From assembly GCF_000471905.2 (NCBI RefSeq), contig NW_006500103.1:1853618-1917617 (forward strand): a stretch of DNA of 64,000 bases, given 5' to 3'. The first letter of the stretch is position 1. Each line of letters starts with the position of its first letter. A program made the translations under genes and the position numbers. The DNA comes from Amborella trichopoda (lineage: Eukaryota; Streptophyta; Magnoliopsida; Amborellales; Amborellaceae). Shown here in pieces: positions 33,301 through 43,059 of this stretch. The notes beneath the pieces were generated by a model that worked only from the letters and a program-made list of their open reading frames with translations, was not told the origin of the DNA and searched no databases.

Positions 33301-35165
33301 CCTAGATGGAACAAATTTCCATTCAATTTTGGATTGAAATGAAACAGAGTGCTTTGGTGTGAACCAGTTAGTCAGATGCAAAGCTTTCTAGCTTGTTCAT
33401 TGAAAAGGTTTTTACTTATTTATATTCAAAGCTAAAAAAGTCTCAAACTTGATGGTTTGCTAGCCCAAACCTGCTGATCCATCCAATTCAGCTTGAACTA
33501 GCCAAATTAGAGAGGTTTGGATGCATGCAATAGGAATATAAACATAAAGCCTGTAAATCCTTGTCACTTTGCTCAGGTTCATTTATTTGTTACCTGATAC
33601 AAATTCAATTCAAGAAGTCTCTGATGGTGTATATTCTCCATCCATTATTCTCTAGGCACCAAGGTCCATCAGGGAAAAAGTCACAGATACAAGAATTTTA
33701 ACATCACTTTTTTCCTTTGTAAGTTTATGATGTTTTTTTTGCAACTTAGTCCATATGTATTTTGGTGTCTCCTTCAAACCCATATAACTTGGATGCATAT
33801 GTCCATGTTTCTTGACACATTTTGACACACCAAGGCAAAACACACATATTTGTCACTTTAGAAACTAATACACTTTCCTAAGTGACATATGGATGTGCCA
33901 CGTCTCATGCCGGAAATGCCAATTTTGGGTTGGCACTTCTCACATGCATATACATATCTGATGCTTGAAATGCCTATTTGAGGTTGGCGCTTCTGACATG
34001 CATAGCCATGTTGGATGCTGAAACACATTTGTGAATTTGTAACATGGCATCAAACCAACATATTTTTTTTATAAGTTAAAGGCATCAAACCAACATGTTG
34101 TGTAATCTGATTTTCCCAAATAAAAATGCAATGATATACTCTTATAGTAACATATTTACATTTTCTAAGTAAATTACCTCACTGATCATGGCACTCACTG
34201 CAAAGCCTGACAACTCAGTCTATATTTTTAATTTGATGGATGACATCCCAACTCAAACTATACGAAAAGTACATTAGGAACCTCCGTTCTCTTTCAAGAC
34301 TATGCATCCAATTGCCCTTTGTTTAGCAATTCAACCTACCACCTCAAGAACCCGTTTCCGTGGGAGAAAGCGTTTACCTCAAGTTGTTCTAGATGATTAA
34401 TTACGATTCCTGTATCTCCCTATGGATACTCAAACCCCATGATTCATGACCATTGCCAACCACGTATCAGATGTTAAAGCATGTATTCTCCCTTTAAACA
34501 CAGACTTCCTTCTTCAATAACAGTAACGAAGTTGGACGGATCACAACAAGCAACCATAATTTGAGATTTGAGCAACCACCTCTCTGGTTGGGCAACAAGC
34601 TTATGGGTCAGGCCAATTCAAGCAAAGCCAGAGGTTCCAACATACAAATCTGGGTCAACTATTAAGCAAATAACCAAGCTAGGCAAACGCAAAAACAAAT
34701 TCATCCATAGCTGTGAAATGATAAATTTAAACAGGTCAGCTCAAAGACCAGTCCACAGTATCCACTAAACTAAAAAATCAGGCAGCTAAGCAAATTTTCA
34801 AAAACATTTAGAAAAAACTCATTTAAAATTTACCTATAGGACTGGTTCCCATATCAAATTCATATCGTAAACAATATTGAAATAAGTGCCAAAAAATGAT
34901 TTTGCTGTAACCAAAAATCATACCCAGTATTCTACCATTTCTTCTGAAAATAAATCCACATATTTCACAATCTTCAGAGAAAACATGAATTGATAGAACT
35001 CTTTATCAGTCCATATGGAGTGACTTGTATATGAGAAAAATTAAAGCAAAAACGCATAAAAACAAAACAAATGAATCAACCCATTAACGGTTTAGAGATA
35101 GAGAGCAATTTAGTTCCAGGAAATACCAGAGAGAGAGAGGGAGGAAAACAAGGGGCTTACTTCAT
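27324..35165 (-). CDS. Major facilitator superfamily transporter (UNE2/At4g36790-like)
   Basis: Predicted 12-helix membrane carrier of the MFS_1 family; substrate unknown. Four coding exons, high to low: 35165-35161, 31728-31114, 28931-28756, 27928-27324, with GT-AG introns, 1,401 nt, 466 aa. Exon 1 holds only ATGAA; joined to exon 2 it restores MKTKKIFGISLSLIL, which matches the usual start of this plant group. Visible: helix 1 with NMASIMERADENLLPAVYKE, the loop 2-3 signature around HYDRPTIL, helix 4 AINGVGLAIVIPALQSFIAD, glycine-rich helix 5 NLVGSIGGIGGG, a central loop around residues 195-230 ending in a short amphipathic stretch, GIVGSLPWTAMVFFTMWFEL, the loop 8-9 signature GGVIADRISHLYPDSGRV, and PPKHRTMIYAFDRAFEG. 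The tail is hydrophilic. Relatives are poorly characterised 'spinster-like' plant carriers, so vacuolar or plasma-membrane placement is open. Confidence 0.94.
28932..31113 (-). other. MFS intron 2
   Basis: A 2.2-kb intron with a donor after AAAG and an acceptor at 28,933-28,932. It contains one LINE relic (listed) and otherwise unique AT-rich sequence. Confidence 0.7.
29545..30055 (-). mobile_element. RTE-type LINE reverse-transcriptase relic
   Basis: The minus strand reads the C-terminal reverse-transcriptase region of plant RTE LINEs: VKIDSQEVPKRDFFDILGSI, then IERDVMHRIKAGRTKCRYVF, LMKLKGNFYRTVVRPAMFYG, then MKMLRWMSNRT. It is interrupted by stops and frame changes and lacks both ends. 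It lies in intron 2 of the MFS gene in the same orientation as the gene. Confidence 0.85.
31975..33190. mobile_element. Foldback/hAT-like element interrupted by a LINE
   Basis: The left part (31,990-32,100) and right part (33,080-33,180) share inverted words around 'aactcag', 'ggccaag' and 'ctgagtcaa', with AT-rich arms between. The LINE at 32,365-32,902 splits it. The outer ends are not sharply defined and no duplication was found, so the class is tentative. Confidence 0.5.
32365..32902 (+). mobile_element. 5'-truncated RTE-type LINE with 10-bp target duplication
   Basis: The 10-bp sequence CTTGAAAATT flanks it at 32,355-32,364 and 32,903-32,912. It opens inside the reverse transcriptase (RAGCAKWRCATRILCDHRIP) and continues with MRLKGKFYRTMVRPALLYGA, KMKMLRWMSGKTRRDR and, at the end, EWRTRIHVADPN, the usual C terminus of plant RTE elements, followed by a short GATGATGATC tail. 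It carries a few breaks. It lies in intron 1 of the MFS gene, opposite to the gene. Confidence 0.93.
33890..34030. repeat. Two copies of a ~67-bp unit in MFS intron 1
   Basis: Two successive units share 'atgc(c/t)(g/t)gaaatgcc', 'ggttggc(a/g)cttct' and 'acatgcata'. They are non-coding. Confidence 0.65.
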
Positions 35166-35240
35166 GGTTCCTGATTTCCGAGTGATGGGTTTAGAGAGAG
35201 AAGAATAGGCCTTGCGCCTCATCATAAGAGACTCTGCAAA
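35161..35240 (-). promoter_or_regulatory. Five-base first coding exon and leader of the MFS gene
   Basis: On the minus strand the leader ends with ATGAA directly before a good donor, GTAAGC. The next in-frame AG acceptor is 3.4 kb away, at 31,730-31,729, preceded by a C-rich tract. Without this exon, exon 2 would start only at the internal Met of NMASIMER and would lose helix-1 residues. Confidence 0.75.
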
Positions 35241-35409
35241 AGAATGCGATCTTTCCACAAATAGGCCTCAAAAGATAAGACCCAATTGGAGATTCCATCA
35301 CAAAATAGAGCGTAATCCAGTTCGCTCTTTATTTTGTCCTATGGATCAGATTTGCAAGTTTAAATTCAACATACAATCCAATCTTTCCTTTAAATGAAAT
35401 AGACCGGAT

Positions 35410-35590
35410 TGGTATCATATTTGCAGAGAGAGAGAGAGAGAGACTTTTCATACAGAACTGGTAACATTAACGATGAGAGAGAATTTTCAAAAAATCTTAT
35501 AGGATTGACGATGAGAGAGAGAGTCATTCATACAAAACTGATGTAACTTAGGATGTGAGTGAGAGAGTATTTTTTATATAGGAATTAAGA
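35410..35590. repeat. GA-rich imperfect repeats upstream of the MFS gene
   Basis: GA runs alternate with 'cattcatacaaaactg' and 'acgatgagagaga' phrases in a loose period of about 60 bp. It lies about 250 bp 5' of the MFS start codon and may contribute to the promoter; GA tracts are common there in plants. Confidence 0.6.
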
Positions 35591-35699
35591 TGAATTGGAC
35601 TACCAAGCTCTTATTTTTCGTCATGATCCATGTAAGGCTTACGTCAAGGAAAGGTTTAAGGGAATACCCTTATGTTTTGGCTGATTTTCCATATGCCCC

Positions 35700-35980
35700 T
35701 TCATTTGCCGGTCCAAACTGGTCCAACTGATCCCTTGGAGCTTGGACCCCGGACCCCGGACCCCTAATGGTGCATTTGCAAGTCAAGTCCAAAATAAAAT
35801 CATGCTCGGCCAAAAATCAGTCAAAAATATTATTTTATTAGTTAAATATGTCAATTTTAATTAATTCGACTAATTAAATAAAGTTGAAAAAATATTTTTA
35901 CTATATTTTTAAATTTTATATATATATATAATCCGACCCAACCCAACCCAACCCGTTCGATTAGTAGTCAAACTGCCTTT
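35700..35980. mobile_element. Possible degenerate hAT-like MITE
   Basis: GC-rich ends with 'ggaccccggaccccggaccc' and 'cgacccaacccaacccaacc' words flank an AT-rich middle. The arrangement resembles the elements at 2,345 and 61,306, but neither end is clean. Confidence 0.35.
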
Positions 35981-36145
35981 AACCAATCCCTCTCTAGTCG
36001 GGTGACTGGTATGATCATGATAACATTGGTCAAGACTACGAATCTAAATTAATCCCATGTATTTTAATAAAGTCGCGACTTCATTTAGTAATATCTCAGA
36101 TTATACCATAAAACCCTACGATGCAGTGCCCTCCAAAAAACTTGC

Positions 36146-36330
36146 AAATAGATGTTTCCACCTCAATGATTATGGATCGAATAAAAATATATGTTTCCAC
36201 CTTAATGATTATGGATCTAATAAAAATATACTTTTTGACTTAAAAATAGTCCCAAATAGATGTTTCCACCTCAATGATTATAGATCTAATAAAAATATGC
36301 TTTTTGCTCTAAAAATAGTCCATTTTGCAC
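36146..36330 (+). repeat. ~40-bp tandem repeat, three copies
   Basis: 'tgtttccacctcaatgatta' followed by 'tggatctaataaaaatat' occurs three times, and a 22-bp 'ctttttgacttaaaaatagt' phrase twice. The array keeps an open frame of 117 codons (36,057-36,410) reading CFHLNDYGSNKN repeatedly, but the frame has no recognisable family and is best read as a repeat without stops. Confidence 0.8.
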
Positions 36331-36868
36331 CACATTTTTTGGATTGTTTAATTCAGGTCCTAAAATCTATGTTATTTTTAGAACTTCAAATTCCATTGGG
36401 GCAAAATTAGATTCTATGCCATCGTATGTTTCTCTAATTTTGAATCTTCTTTCCAATGTCGATCCAATTTTTTTAGCAATGTTTTAGGGTGCGGCTTTAC
36501 GAAAACCTCGTTATATTTTGAAGGGAAATTTGTCAAAATTCACTTTACAAGTATTTAATATTATAATATTCCAACTCAAATTCATGTATATTTTGATGGG
36601 TATTTAAATTGAAATTAAAAAAAAACAGGCTAAAGTGTTAAACAATTAATACCTTGGGTATCATCATTATTATAGCTTTTTTTTAATTAATTAGGATCGA
36701 TTACACAAATCTTGGTTTGTATGTTTTAGCAAAATTTTACATTAGCAACCTACCTAACATAACCTAACCCCTTTATCTGGATATGAGACGGGTTAAGGGA
36801 AAGTTTGAGGTCATCACCCTTCTTAGACCATTAATACATTAGGTATACTTCACAAATTTCCCTATTTC
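36330..36868. other. AT-rich spacer
   Basis: No gene, RNA or delimitable repeat recognised. Confidence 0.4.
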
Positions 36869-37085
36869 TAAGAATAGAGAAATGATTTTATAGGACCTTT
36901 TCCTACCCATGTGTGTAGGATTTTAAAGGATCACCATTAAATCTGATACAGATCTATAGAAAAGTCAAGTCTCACGCCCATATAATAACTTTTTTAAAGA
37001 TCCGTACCAACTTTAATGGTGATTTTTTGGGGTCCTACATACATAAATGAGGAAAGGTCCTATAGGATCATTACTTTTTCTAATA
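36868..37085. mobile_element. Family E palindromic MITE, copy 1
   Basis: The left arm 'aatgattttataggacctttt' is mirrored by the right arm 'aaaggtcctataggatcatt'. Inner words 'aaaggatcaccattaaa' and 'tttaatggtgattttttgg' also pair. About 215 bp, non-coding. Confidence 0.8.
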
Positions 37086-37442
37086 TGGGTTATGGGTATT
37101 TTAGGTTTTTAAACCATTTAGGCTTTTGCAAATGTTTGGGCACATTCGTAATATGGCGTGAGAATAGGGTCGCTTTGGGACCTGTGGCTTTTGGGTGCCC
37201 GCCTTTCACTGTAATTTTAAAATTGCATGCAAGTTGCACACATGGAGACAGCACGTTCAGAAAGAGATTATTACGGGCGATTTATTTGTAAGTTTATATA
37301 TCGTGGTCCCCGCTGGAGCAACTGTATAGTTACTCCATCGAGCAAAAGACGAGGCCCGATTTTTTTGATATGAAATTTTGGGATCCACTTAAATTATTGA
37401 AATGAGAAATTTCAAAGGATGAACAAATTGGGTTTTATGTAA

Positions 37443-37805
37443 GGGTGGGGTTTCTATAAGGTCGCAACCTTAAACAATCCAATTAAGGCGTACTTCTAAA
37501 TTCTATCATAACATGTAATTTTGATGAAAAAAATTCTTAGGATTATCTTAACATTTATTTTCATATCTAATTATAAAATTTTAAACTCCAAAAAGGTTAA
37601 AATCAAGTAGATCCATAAACATATGAAAATCTTGACAATGGACGGTCTAGATAAGTCATTGCAAGATGCGCTATGTTTTAGACTTAAAATGTAAGATAAT
37701 TAATTAGAGGCTTTTTCAACATTAAAACAACATTTTTTTGATGAATTTTTAAGGTGCATATGTAATTCTATATTTTAAGATTGCAACTTTATATAAACTT
37801 TTTCC
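37443..37805. mobile_element. Family A MITE, copy 5, perfect 9-bp target duplication
   Basis: TTTATGTAA at 37,434-37,442 and 37,806-37,814. Left end GGGTGGGGTTTCTATAAGGT; right end 'tttatataaactttttcc'. 363 bp; core 'atcttgacaatggacggtct' present. Confidence 0.95.
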
Positions 37806-37909
37806 TTTATGTAATTAAACTCTAATCCAATCACCCAAAAACTTAGAAACTGTGTGTTCAATTTTGTTTTTTCAGGTATGTCCCAAGTACAACAAAAATC
37901 CTAAATATG

Positions 37910-39235
37910 GTGTTTGTAGATATGGCCGGCAATATGCTAATTGGTCTAGCTCAGCACGGTCGGCCTCACCCTAAAAAACTAGGACCTGGCCAAATACGGC
38001 TCGAGGACCGGGCTAGGATAGGGCCGTCACTGCCTGAGCTAACCCTTATTTTCCTTGTGTGTTTTTTGTTTTTTTCTTTTATTTACTTTTGTTGTATTTG
38101 CCCGGACACACTCTGACATCATCGGGCTTGGGCTTGGGCTTGGTAGCAACCCATAGTTATAGTTGAGGGTACAAACGTATAATATATACTCGAGGGAACA
38201 TTAATATTTCAGTTACACTTAAAAAAGTATCATGGCCTTATTTATTCGTTTTAAAGTCTTGGATGTTCTAACTCAACGTGGATGCCACTTTTTGGAAGTC
38301 TTAACTATGATTTTTATGGTTTTTGTGAATGGTAAGTCTCAACTACTGTGACTTTGGAAAGCAATGTTGATTTTGCTTGAATGTCGGGGGTGCCAATAAT
38401 ATTTCTTTTGGTGTTTATTCTAAGAGGGTAATCTTGTTTTTCATATAATCCATTTCTCCCTCTAAGTGGAACAAGGCCGTTGGATCTCAACCTAACCAAT
38501 GGCCTTCAAGTCTTTCCTTGGATAAGAGTACTATTATTTATCCTAATAATTTAAAAACTAGCTCGCCACGGCGTCGTCATGTGTGTTGTGGGATTTCCTC
38601 ACTCTACTCCGATTCCGCATGTACGTAGGAAAATAGCTTGATCTGGAAGGAAATCGACGATTTTTCATAGTAAAATGGTGATTCTCTATAGTAAAATAGT
38701 GATCCCAACTATCGATTCATCAATCCAAACCACTGATTAATCGATCCAGACCAGTTTTGGTTGATTCACTATTTGTTTTTACATGTTTTTTTGCCGTTTT
38801 ACCATTTTTTCACATGTTTTTTTGCCTGTTAACTGTTTTTTCTGCACAATAAAACAAAAATTCAGACAACCAATTCACTCATTCGAACCAATTTTTGGGG
38901 TCCTGAGTGGTCCATTTTTTAAATTCCTGAATTCTCCTCTGTAACTGTTGAGGGCTTACGTCTTCCTCACCCTCTATGAACCATCTCTCGTCAACCCCTG
39001 CGTGGCACACAGTCATGGAATTCCCCTGTCTCCCTCCTTCGACAAGTCTCTAGGTCCTTACATCTCTCTCTCTCTCTCTCATTCATTTGATGCATACTAA
39101 CATTTAATCTTCGGTTTAATGTAGGGGTTCCCTTGGTTTCAAATCACACTCTTTCACTTTCTGGGTGGTACGAAGCTATGGGAACCCATCTCTCCCTGGA
39201 TATTGTTCTGTCGCTTTTTATACTTATCTCAAAGT
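37910..39235. other. Spacer with decayed MITE pieces
   Basis: A GC-richer stretch at 37,915-38,145 ('ggcttgggcttgggcttgg') may be another hAT-like MITE. A stretch at 38,640-38,900 has short repeats of 'atagtaaaat(g/a)gtgat' and inverted 'aaccactgattaatcgatcc' words. A (CT)n run sits at 39,063-39,080. No gene. Confidence 0.4.
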
Positions 39236-39236
39236 A

Positions 39237-39607
39237 GGAAAAAGTTCATATAAGGATGCTACATTATAATGTAGAATGTAGAACTACGGATGCATTTAAA
39301 AAATTCATCGAAAAAGGTAGTTTTAATGGTGAAAAACCCTTTGTTTGATCGTCTCGACATCGAGATGTATGACTATAAAAAATAAAAAGACTTTAAGTCT
39401 CAAAAATAGTGCATTTTACAACATATTATCTACACTGTCCATTTTCAAGATTTTCATATGTTTATAGATCTACTTGATTTTAACCATTTTTGAAATTTTA
39501 AATTTTATAATTAGATGTAAAAATAGATTTTGAGATAATCTTAAAAACATCTTACATCAAAATTACATACCATGATAAAATTTGAAGGTGCGCCTTATTT
39601 TTACACC
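39237..39607. mobile_element. Family A MITE, copy 6 (opposite orientation)
   Basis: Begins GGAAAAAGTTCATATAAGG and carries the core reversed ('ccattttcaagattttcat'). The right end is lost where a family B copy follows. Confidence 0.8.
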
Positions 39608-39611
39608 TACA

Positions 39612-39781
39612 AATGCTCACAACCATCCGATGTCAAATTTGATAGCTTGGATGTGTCATAAAGTTCGATAAAATTCTTTTGAAATTTGAGCTTGGTCAAT
39701 GTAATAATTACAACCACCCAATTTCACATCTAATTTTCAAGATTATTGTGACCATCTTGTACCAAAAATAAATGGACTCAT
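39612..39781. mobile_element. Family B palindromic element, copy 1
   Basis: Arms with 'accatccgatgtcaaattt' on the left and 'attgtgaccatcttgtacca' followed by 'aaaataaatgg' on the right. It abuts a family A copy. Confidence 0.7.
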
Positions 39782-40130
39782 TCTATGCTTTTTCTTTTTT
39801 TGAAATGAAGGCTTTTAAAGCTATTTTTCTGTTTTTTTTTTTTAAACTAATTTATGTAGCTTTTTAGCTCCCTCATTTTAGTGTTTGAATATGAGAGCAT
39901 TTCTAACCTAATTTTCTATTTTGCCTGGGCAATCCACTTGCTACACACTAGTAAGTACATCTAAGTCTTGTTTTATAAACAATCAAAGATGCATTTGAAA
40001 ACTTAACATACTGATAGCATCTAACACGTTTTTTGAGGTAGGATAGTTTAAATATTTTTTCTTGTTTGACCAAGTAAATGTAATTGTTTATTCTAAAGCA
40101 AGCTAGGCAAAGTACACATGTATTATCTTT

Positions 40131-40297
40131 AGGGATAGCGCTTAAAAAACTGAGGCCCAAGACCCAGGGTAGAGCAAGTGCAGACCCGATTGGGCCAACC
40201 CAATAGGGCCAGGGCTGGACTTGAGCCAGTCTTATGGGGACAAGGGTCTTGCCAGTGCTAGCGCTGACCCGGCACATGCCTGTCCTATTGTCATCCT
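40131..40297. mobile_element. Possible hAT-like MITE
   Basis: A GC-rich block in AT-rich surroundings with 'gggccaacccaatagggcc' near the middle and a right end 'tattgtcatccttga' that resembles inverted hAT MITE ends. The left end is uncertain. Confidence 0.35.
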
Positions 40298-40299
40298 TG

Positions 40300-40805
40300 A
40301 TTATCTTGCTTCCAAGGAGAAGTGTAGCATACTACATGTAGTACACTACATGTATACTATTTATTCATCTCCACTATTCGTGCCCGTGCTAAGATGAACC
40401 CACTAGCCCACACGAGTAGAAATGATTTGTCATTTACAGAGACCAAGAGATATTATACTCCCTCAAGAGTATATTATCTATTTGGTCCCTCGATAATACC
40501 CTGCCTATGATCAATTCTAGGACACCAAATTTTTGAGATATAACCTCTTCAACCTCAATGAAAAAACAATTTACCTAATTGCACCTTCTACACACTTGAA
40601 AAAAAGTCGCAAGATTGAATAGACGCCATCCAATTTAGAAGGCAAGATTTAAGTGTTGAAAAATTCAAATATCAAATTGTTTCTTTTGAGAATAATCATC
40701 TAATTTAGTGATTCTTACATAGTTCTCAAAATTTTCAAATTGAAGAAATCCTCCCAAGTAGGTCTTAAGGCCAAGGGAATAAATAAAAGCTATACTCCTA
40801 CAGGA
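40300..40805. other. AT-rich spacer
   Basis: A short palindromic cluster 'catactacatgtagtacact' lies at 40,328-40,350. Nothing else recognised. Confidence 0.4.
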
Positions 40806-40839
40806 GTATAGAATATGTTCCCTCGTATAGATTATACAT

Positions 40840-41005
40840 GCCTCTCATTGTGCAACACTAAACAATATAATACATGCATCATGGTGTACAAGCAAGAACT
40901 TCTAAAACAACAAACAATATACTACATGTATCACGGTACAGAAACAAAAAATTATGCGACAACTAACAACAAACACTATATTACATGCATTATGTCCAAG
41001 CACAA
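40840..41005 (+). repeat. ~57-bp imperfect tandem repeat, three copies
   Basis: Units built on 'aacaatataatacatgcatc' followed by 'atggt(g)tacaagcaa' recur about every 55-65 bp with substitutions. Confidence 0.7.
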
Positions 41006-41084
41006 GATGAACATGGAAAAATAAGAAGACCTATTTAAAAAAGACTAAATTTAACGCACCTAACTATTTAGTTATAAAAAAAAT

Positions 41085-41455
41085 TTATACATTACTGTTG
41101 AAGTAAGGTGTACCTCAAAAATCATATAAAGAAAGAGTATTAGGAGGGTGGAGAACCCTCCAATTGATCATCTCGACTTCGAGATATGTAGATATTTTGA
41201 AAGAAACAAAAGAATTTCAAGTCTTCAAAATAATGCACTTTGTAACCAATTATCTGGACTGTTTATTTTGAAGATTTTCAAGTATTTATAGATCTGCTTG
41301 ATTTGTACCATTTTTGAAATTTTAAGTTTTACAACTAGGGTAAAAATAGATTTTCACGATGTGCTAAGGTTTGCGACAGAAAATACAGCTCCAACTAAAT
41401 TTTAGACGTACGCTTTACTTCTACAATATAAGGAGGGCACCTTATAAAAACTCCA
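41085..41455. mobile_element. Family A MITE, copy 7 (opposite orientation)
   Basis: Left 'gaagtaaggtgtacctcaaa', reversed core 'tttgaagattttcaagta', right 'gggcaccttataaaaactcc'. No duplication found. Confidence 0.75.
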
Positions 41456-41475
41456 TCATTTAGTTATAGAACAAG

Positions 41476-41660
41476 ACTATTTAATTTTGGTACAAAAAGG
41501 TCATCATAACTCTCCACTGTTGGATGTAAAATCAAGTGGTTGGAGGAGTATCACTGACCAGGCTGAGCTTTATGACTTACACCAAACTATCTAATTTCAT
41601 ATTTGAAGACTAAAAGTGACTGTGACCTCCTTATACCAAAGTTGATAATCTTGTAGTATA
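41476..41660. mobile_element. Family B palindromic element, copy 2
   Basis: Left 'ttggtacaaaaaggtcatca', right 'gtgacctccttataccaaag'; about 185 bp, following a family A copy. Confidence 0.8.
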
Positions 41661-41699
41661 CATTTTTTTATTTAATAATTTACCATTTCATTTGAAATG

Positions 41700-41840
41700 A
41701 AAAATATTTTTTAGATGTGGAACACCTACTTAGCATTTGGACATCTACTTAGCATCCATCTTTAAGATGGATGCTTTACACTTTCTGGACTGCATATGTA
41801 GAAATGCGGTCCAAGCCGCATGAAACAATTTTCCTTATTT
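41700..41840. repeat. Family F repeat, single partial copy
   Basis: Shares 'atctttaagatggatgcttt' and 'ccgcatgaaacaatt' with the pair at 1,195-1,740. Confidence 0.6.
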
Positions 41841-42077
41841 ACATGATCTAGTTGAATTATTTGTCTAACAAAATTTTTAGGTTTGAATTTTAATTTCACC
41901 CCTAAATGAGCTCAAGCTACATTGGAAGTTTTCAATGCAATTCCTTCTCCTTTTTTTCCCCAATCGACAATCCATATTGCATACGAGAAGTATGGTGACA
42001 CAAACAAAATTGTATGACACTGTCATGTATCAAGCTAGTTGGTAGAGAGAGAGAGGGAGTCTACGGGATAAGCAAAC

Positions 42078-42916
42078 TAATGTTCGCAAACTCGGTTAGT
42101 TCAACTCGGAACCCACCTATTAGATAGTGTCCAGTTCCACTTTGGCCAGTTTTGGTGATTTGGTCGGGTATTTTAAAAAATATTTCAAAAAAATGATATA
42201 AAATCTAAAAAAAAAGAGATTTGGCAACGACTGGAAACTGGTTTGGTCATGAATACTTATTGGGTGCGGTTTATAAAGGGTCGAGGCTCTAAACAATCAA
42301 ATTAGAGCCCACCTTTAAATGTGTCAAAAATGTGGTTTCAATACTAGAAAATATCTTTTCATCTTTAATTACAAAATTTAAAGTTTAAAAAATAGTGTAG
42401 ATCGAGCAGATCTATGAAAACTTTAATAACTTAAAAAATGACGGTCCAAAAATACATCACAAAATGCATTATTTCCAAATCTAGAAATCCATTTTTTTCT
42501 TAATTCCCTGCATCGTGATGCCGAGATGATCAATTTGAGGATAATTGAGCATAAAAAAAACTTATTGTATTGAAATTTTTTAGGTATACTCTAATTTGAT
42601 TGTTTAGAGCCTAGGCTCTATATAAACTTTTCCCATACTCATTTTTACATTTTTCACATATTTTTTTAAAAAATTCAAAAATACCTTTAGGTACAAATTG
42701 CTTTTTTTAAAATCCATTTTTTTTCTCTATTTTCAATTTCATTTAGATGTGATTTGTTTAATCATGCTTTAAACATACTTTTTTTTTTATATATTTTTTT
42801 TTTATTTTTTAACACTATTTTGATCGGCTGGGACTTGCCCGGATAAGTTGATTTACCGGTTACTCGGAACCGGCCCTTGGCCCATTTTTGAGATCGGTTC
42901 AATTTTTTGAACACTG
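42078..42916. mobile_element. hAT-like MITE (CAGTGTTC family) split by a family A MITE
   Basis: 8-bp duplication AAGCAAAC (42,070-42,077) / AAGCAAAT (42,917-42,924), one mismatch. Left end TAATGTTCGCAAACTCGG; right end 'ttttttgaacactg' inverted. Its relative at 50,984-51,469 shares 'tagatgtgatttgtttaatc'-type inner sequence, so the MITE at 42,262-42,634 is a later insertion. Confidence 0.85.
42262..42634. mobile_element. Family A MITE, copy 8, inside a hAT-like MITE
   Basis: 9-bp duplication ATACTTATT (42,253-42,261) / ATACTCATT (42,635-42,643), one mismatch. Left GGGTGCGGTTTATAAAGGG; right 'tctatataaacttttccc'. Inner ends 'ggctctaaacaatcaaatta' pair with 'tttgattgtttagagcc'. Confidence 0.93.
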
Positions 42917-43059
42917 AAGCAAATATTCATCTCTGTGGATAGGAGAGAGATTAATAGATTTTCGTTCCATGGCAACACCCTTTTTGTAATTGCGAATGTA
43001 TTTTGAATTTGTAAAAAAATTGTGAAAATAAAATGATTCTTGAGTTTATTACTGATGCC

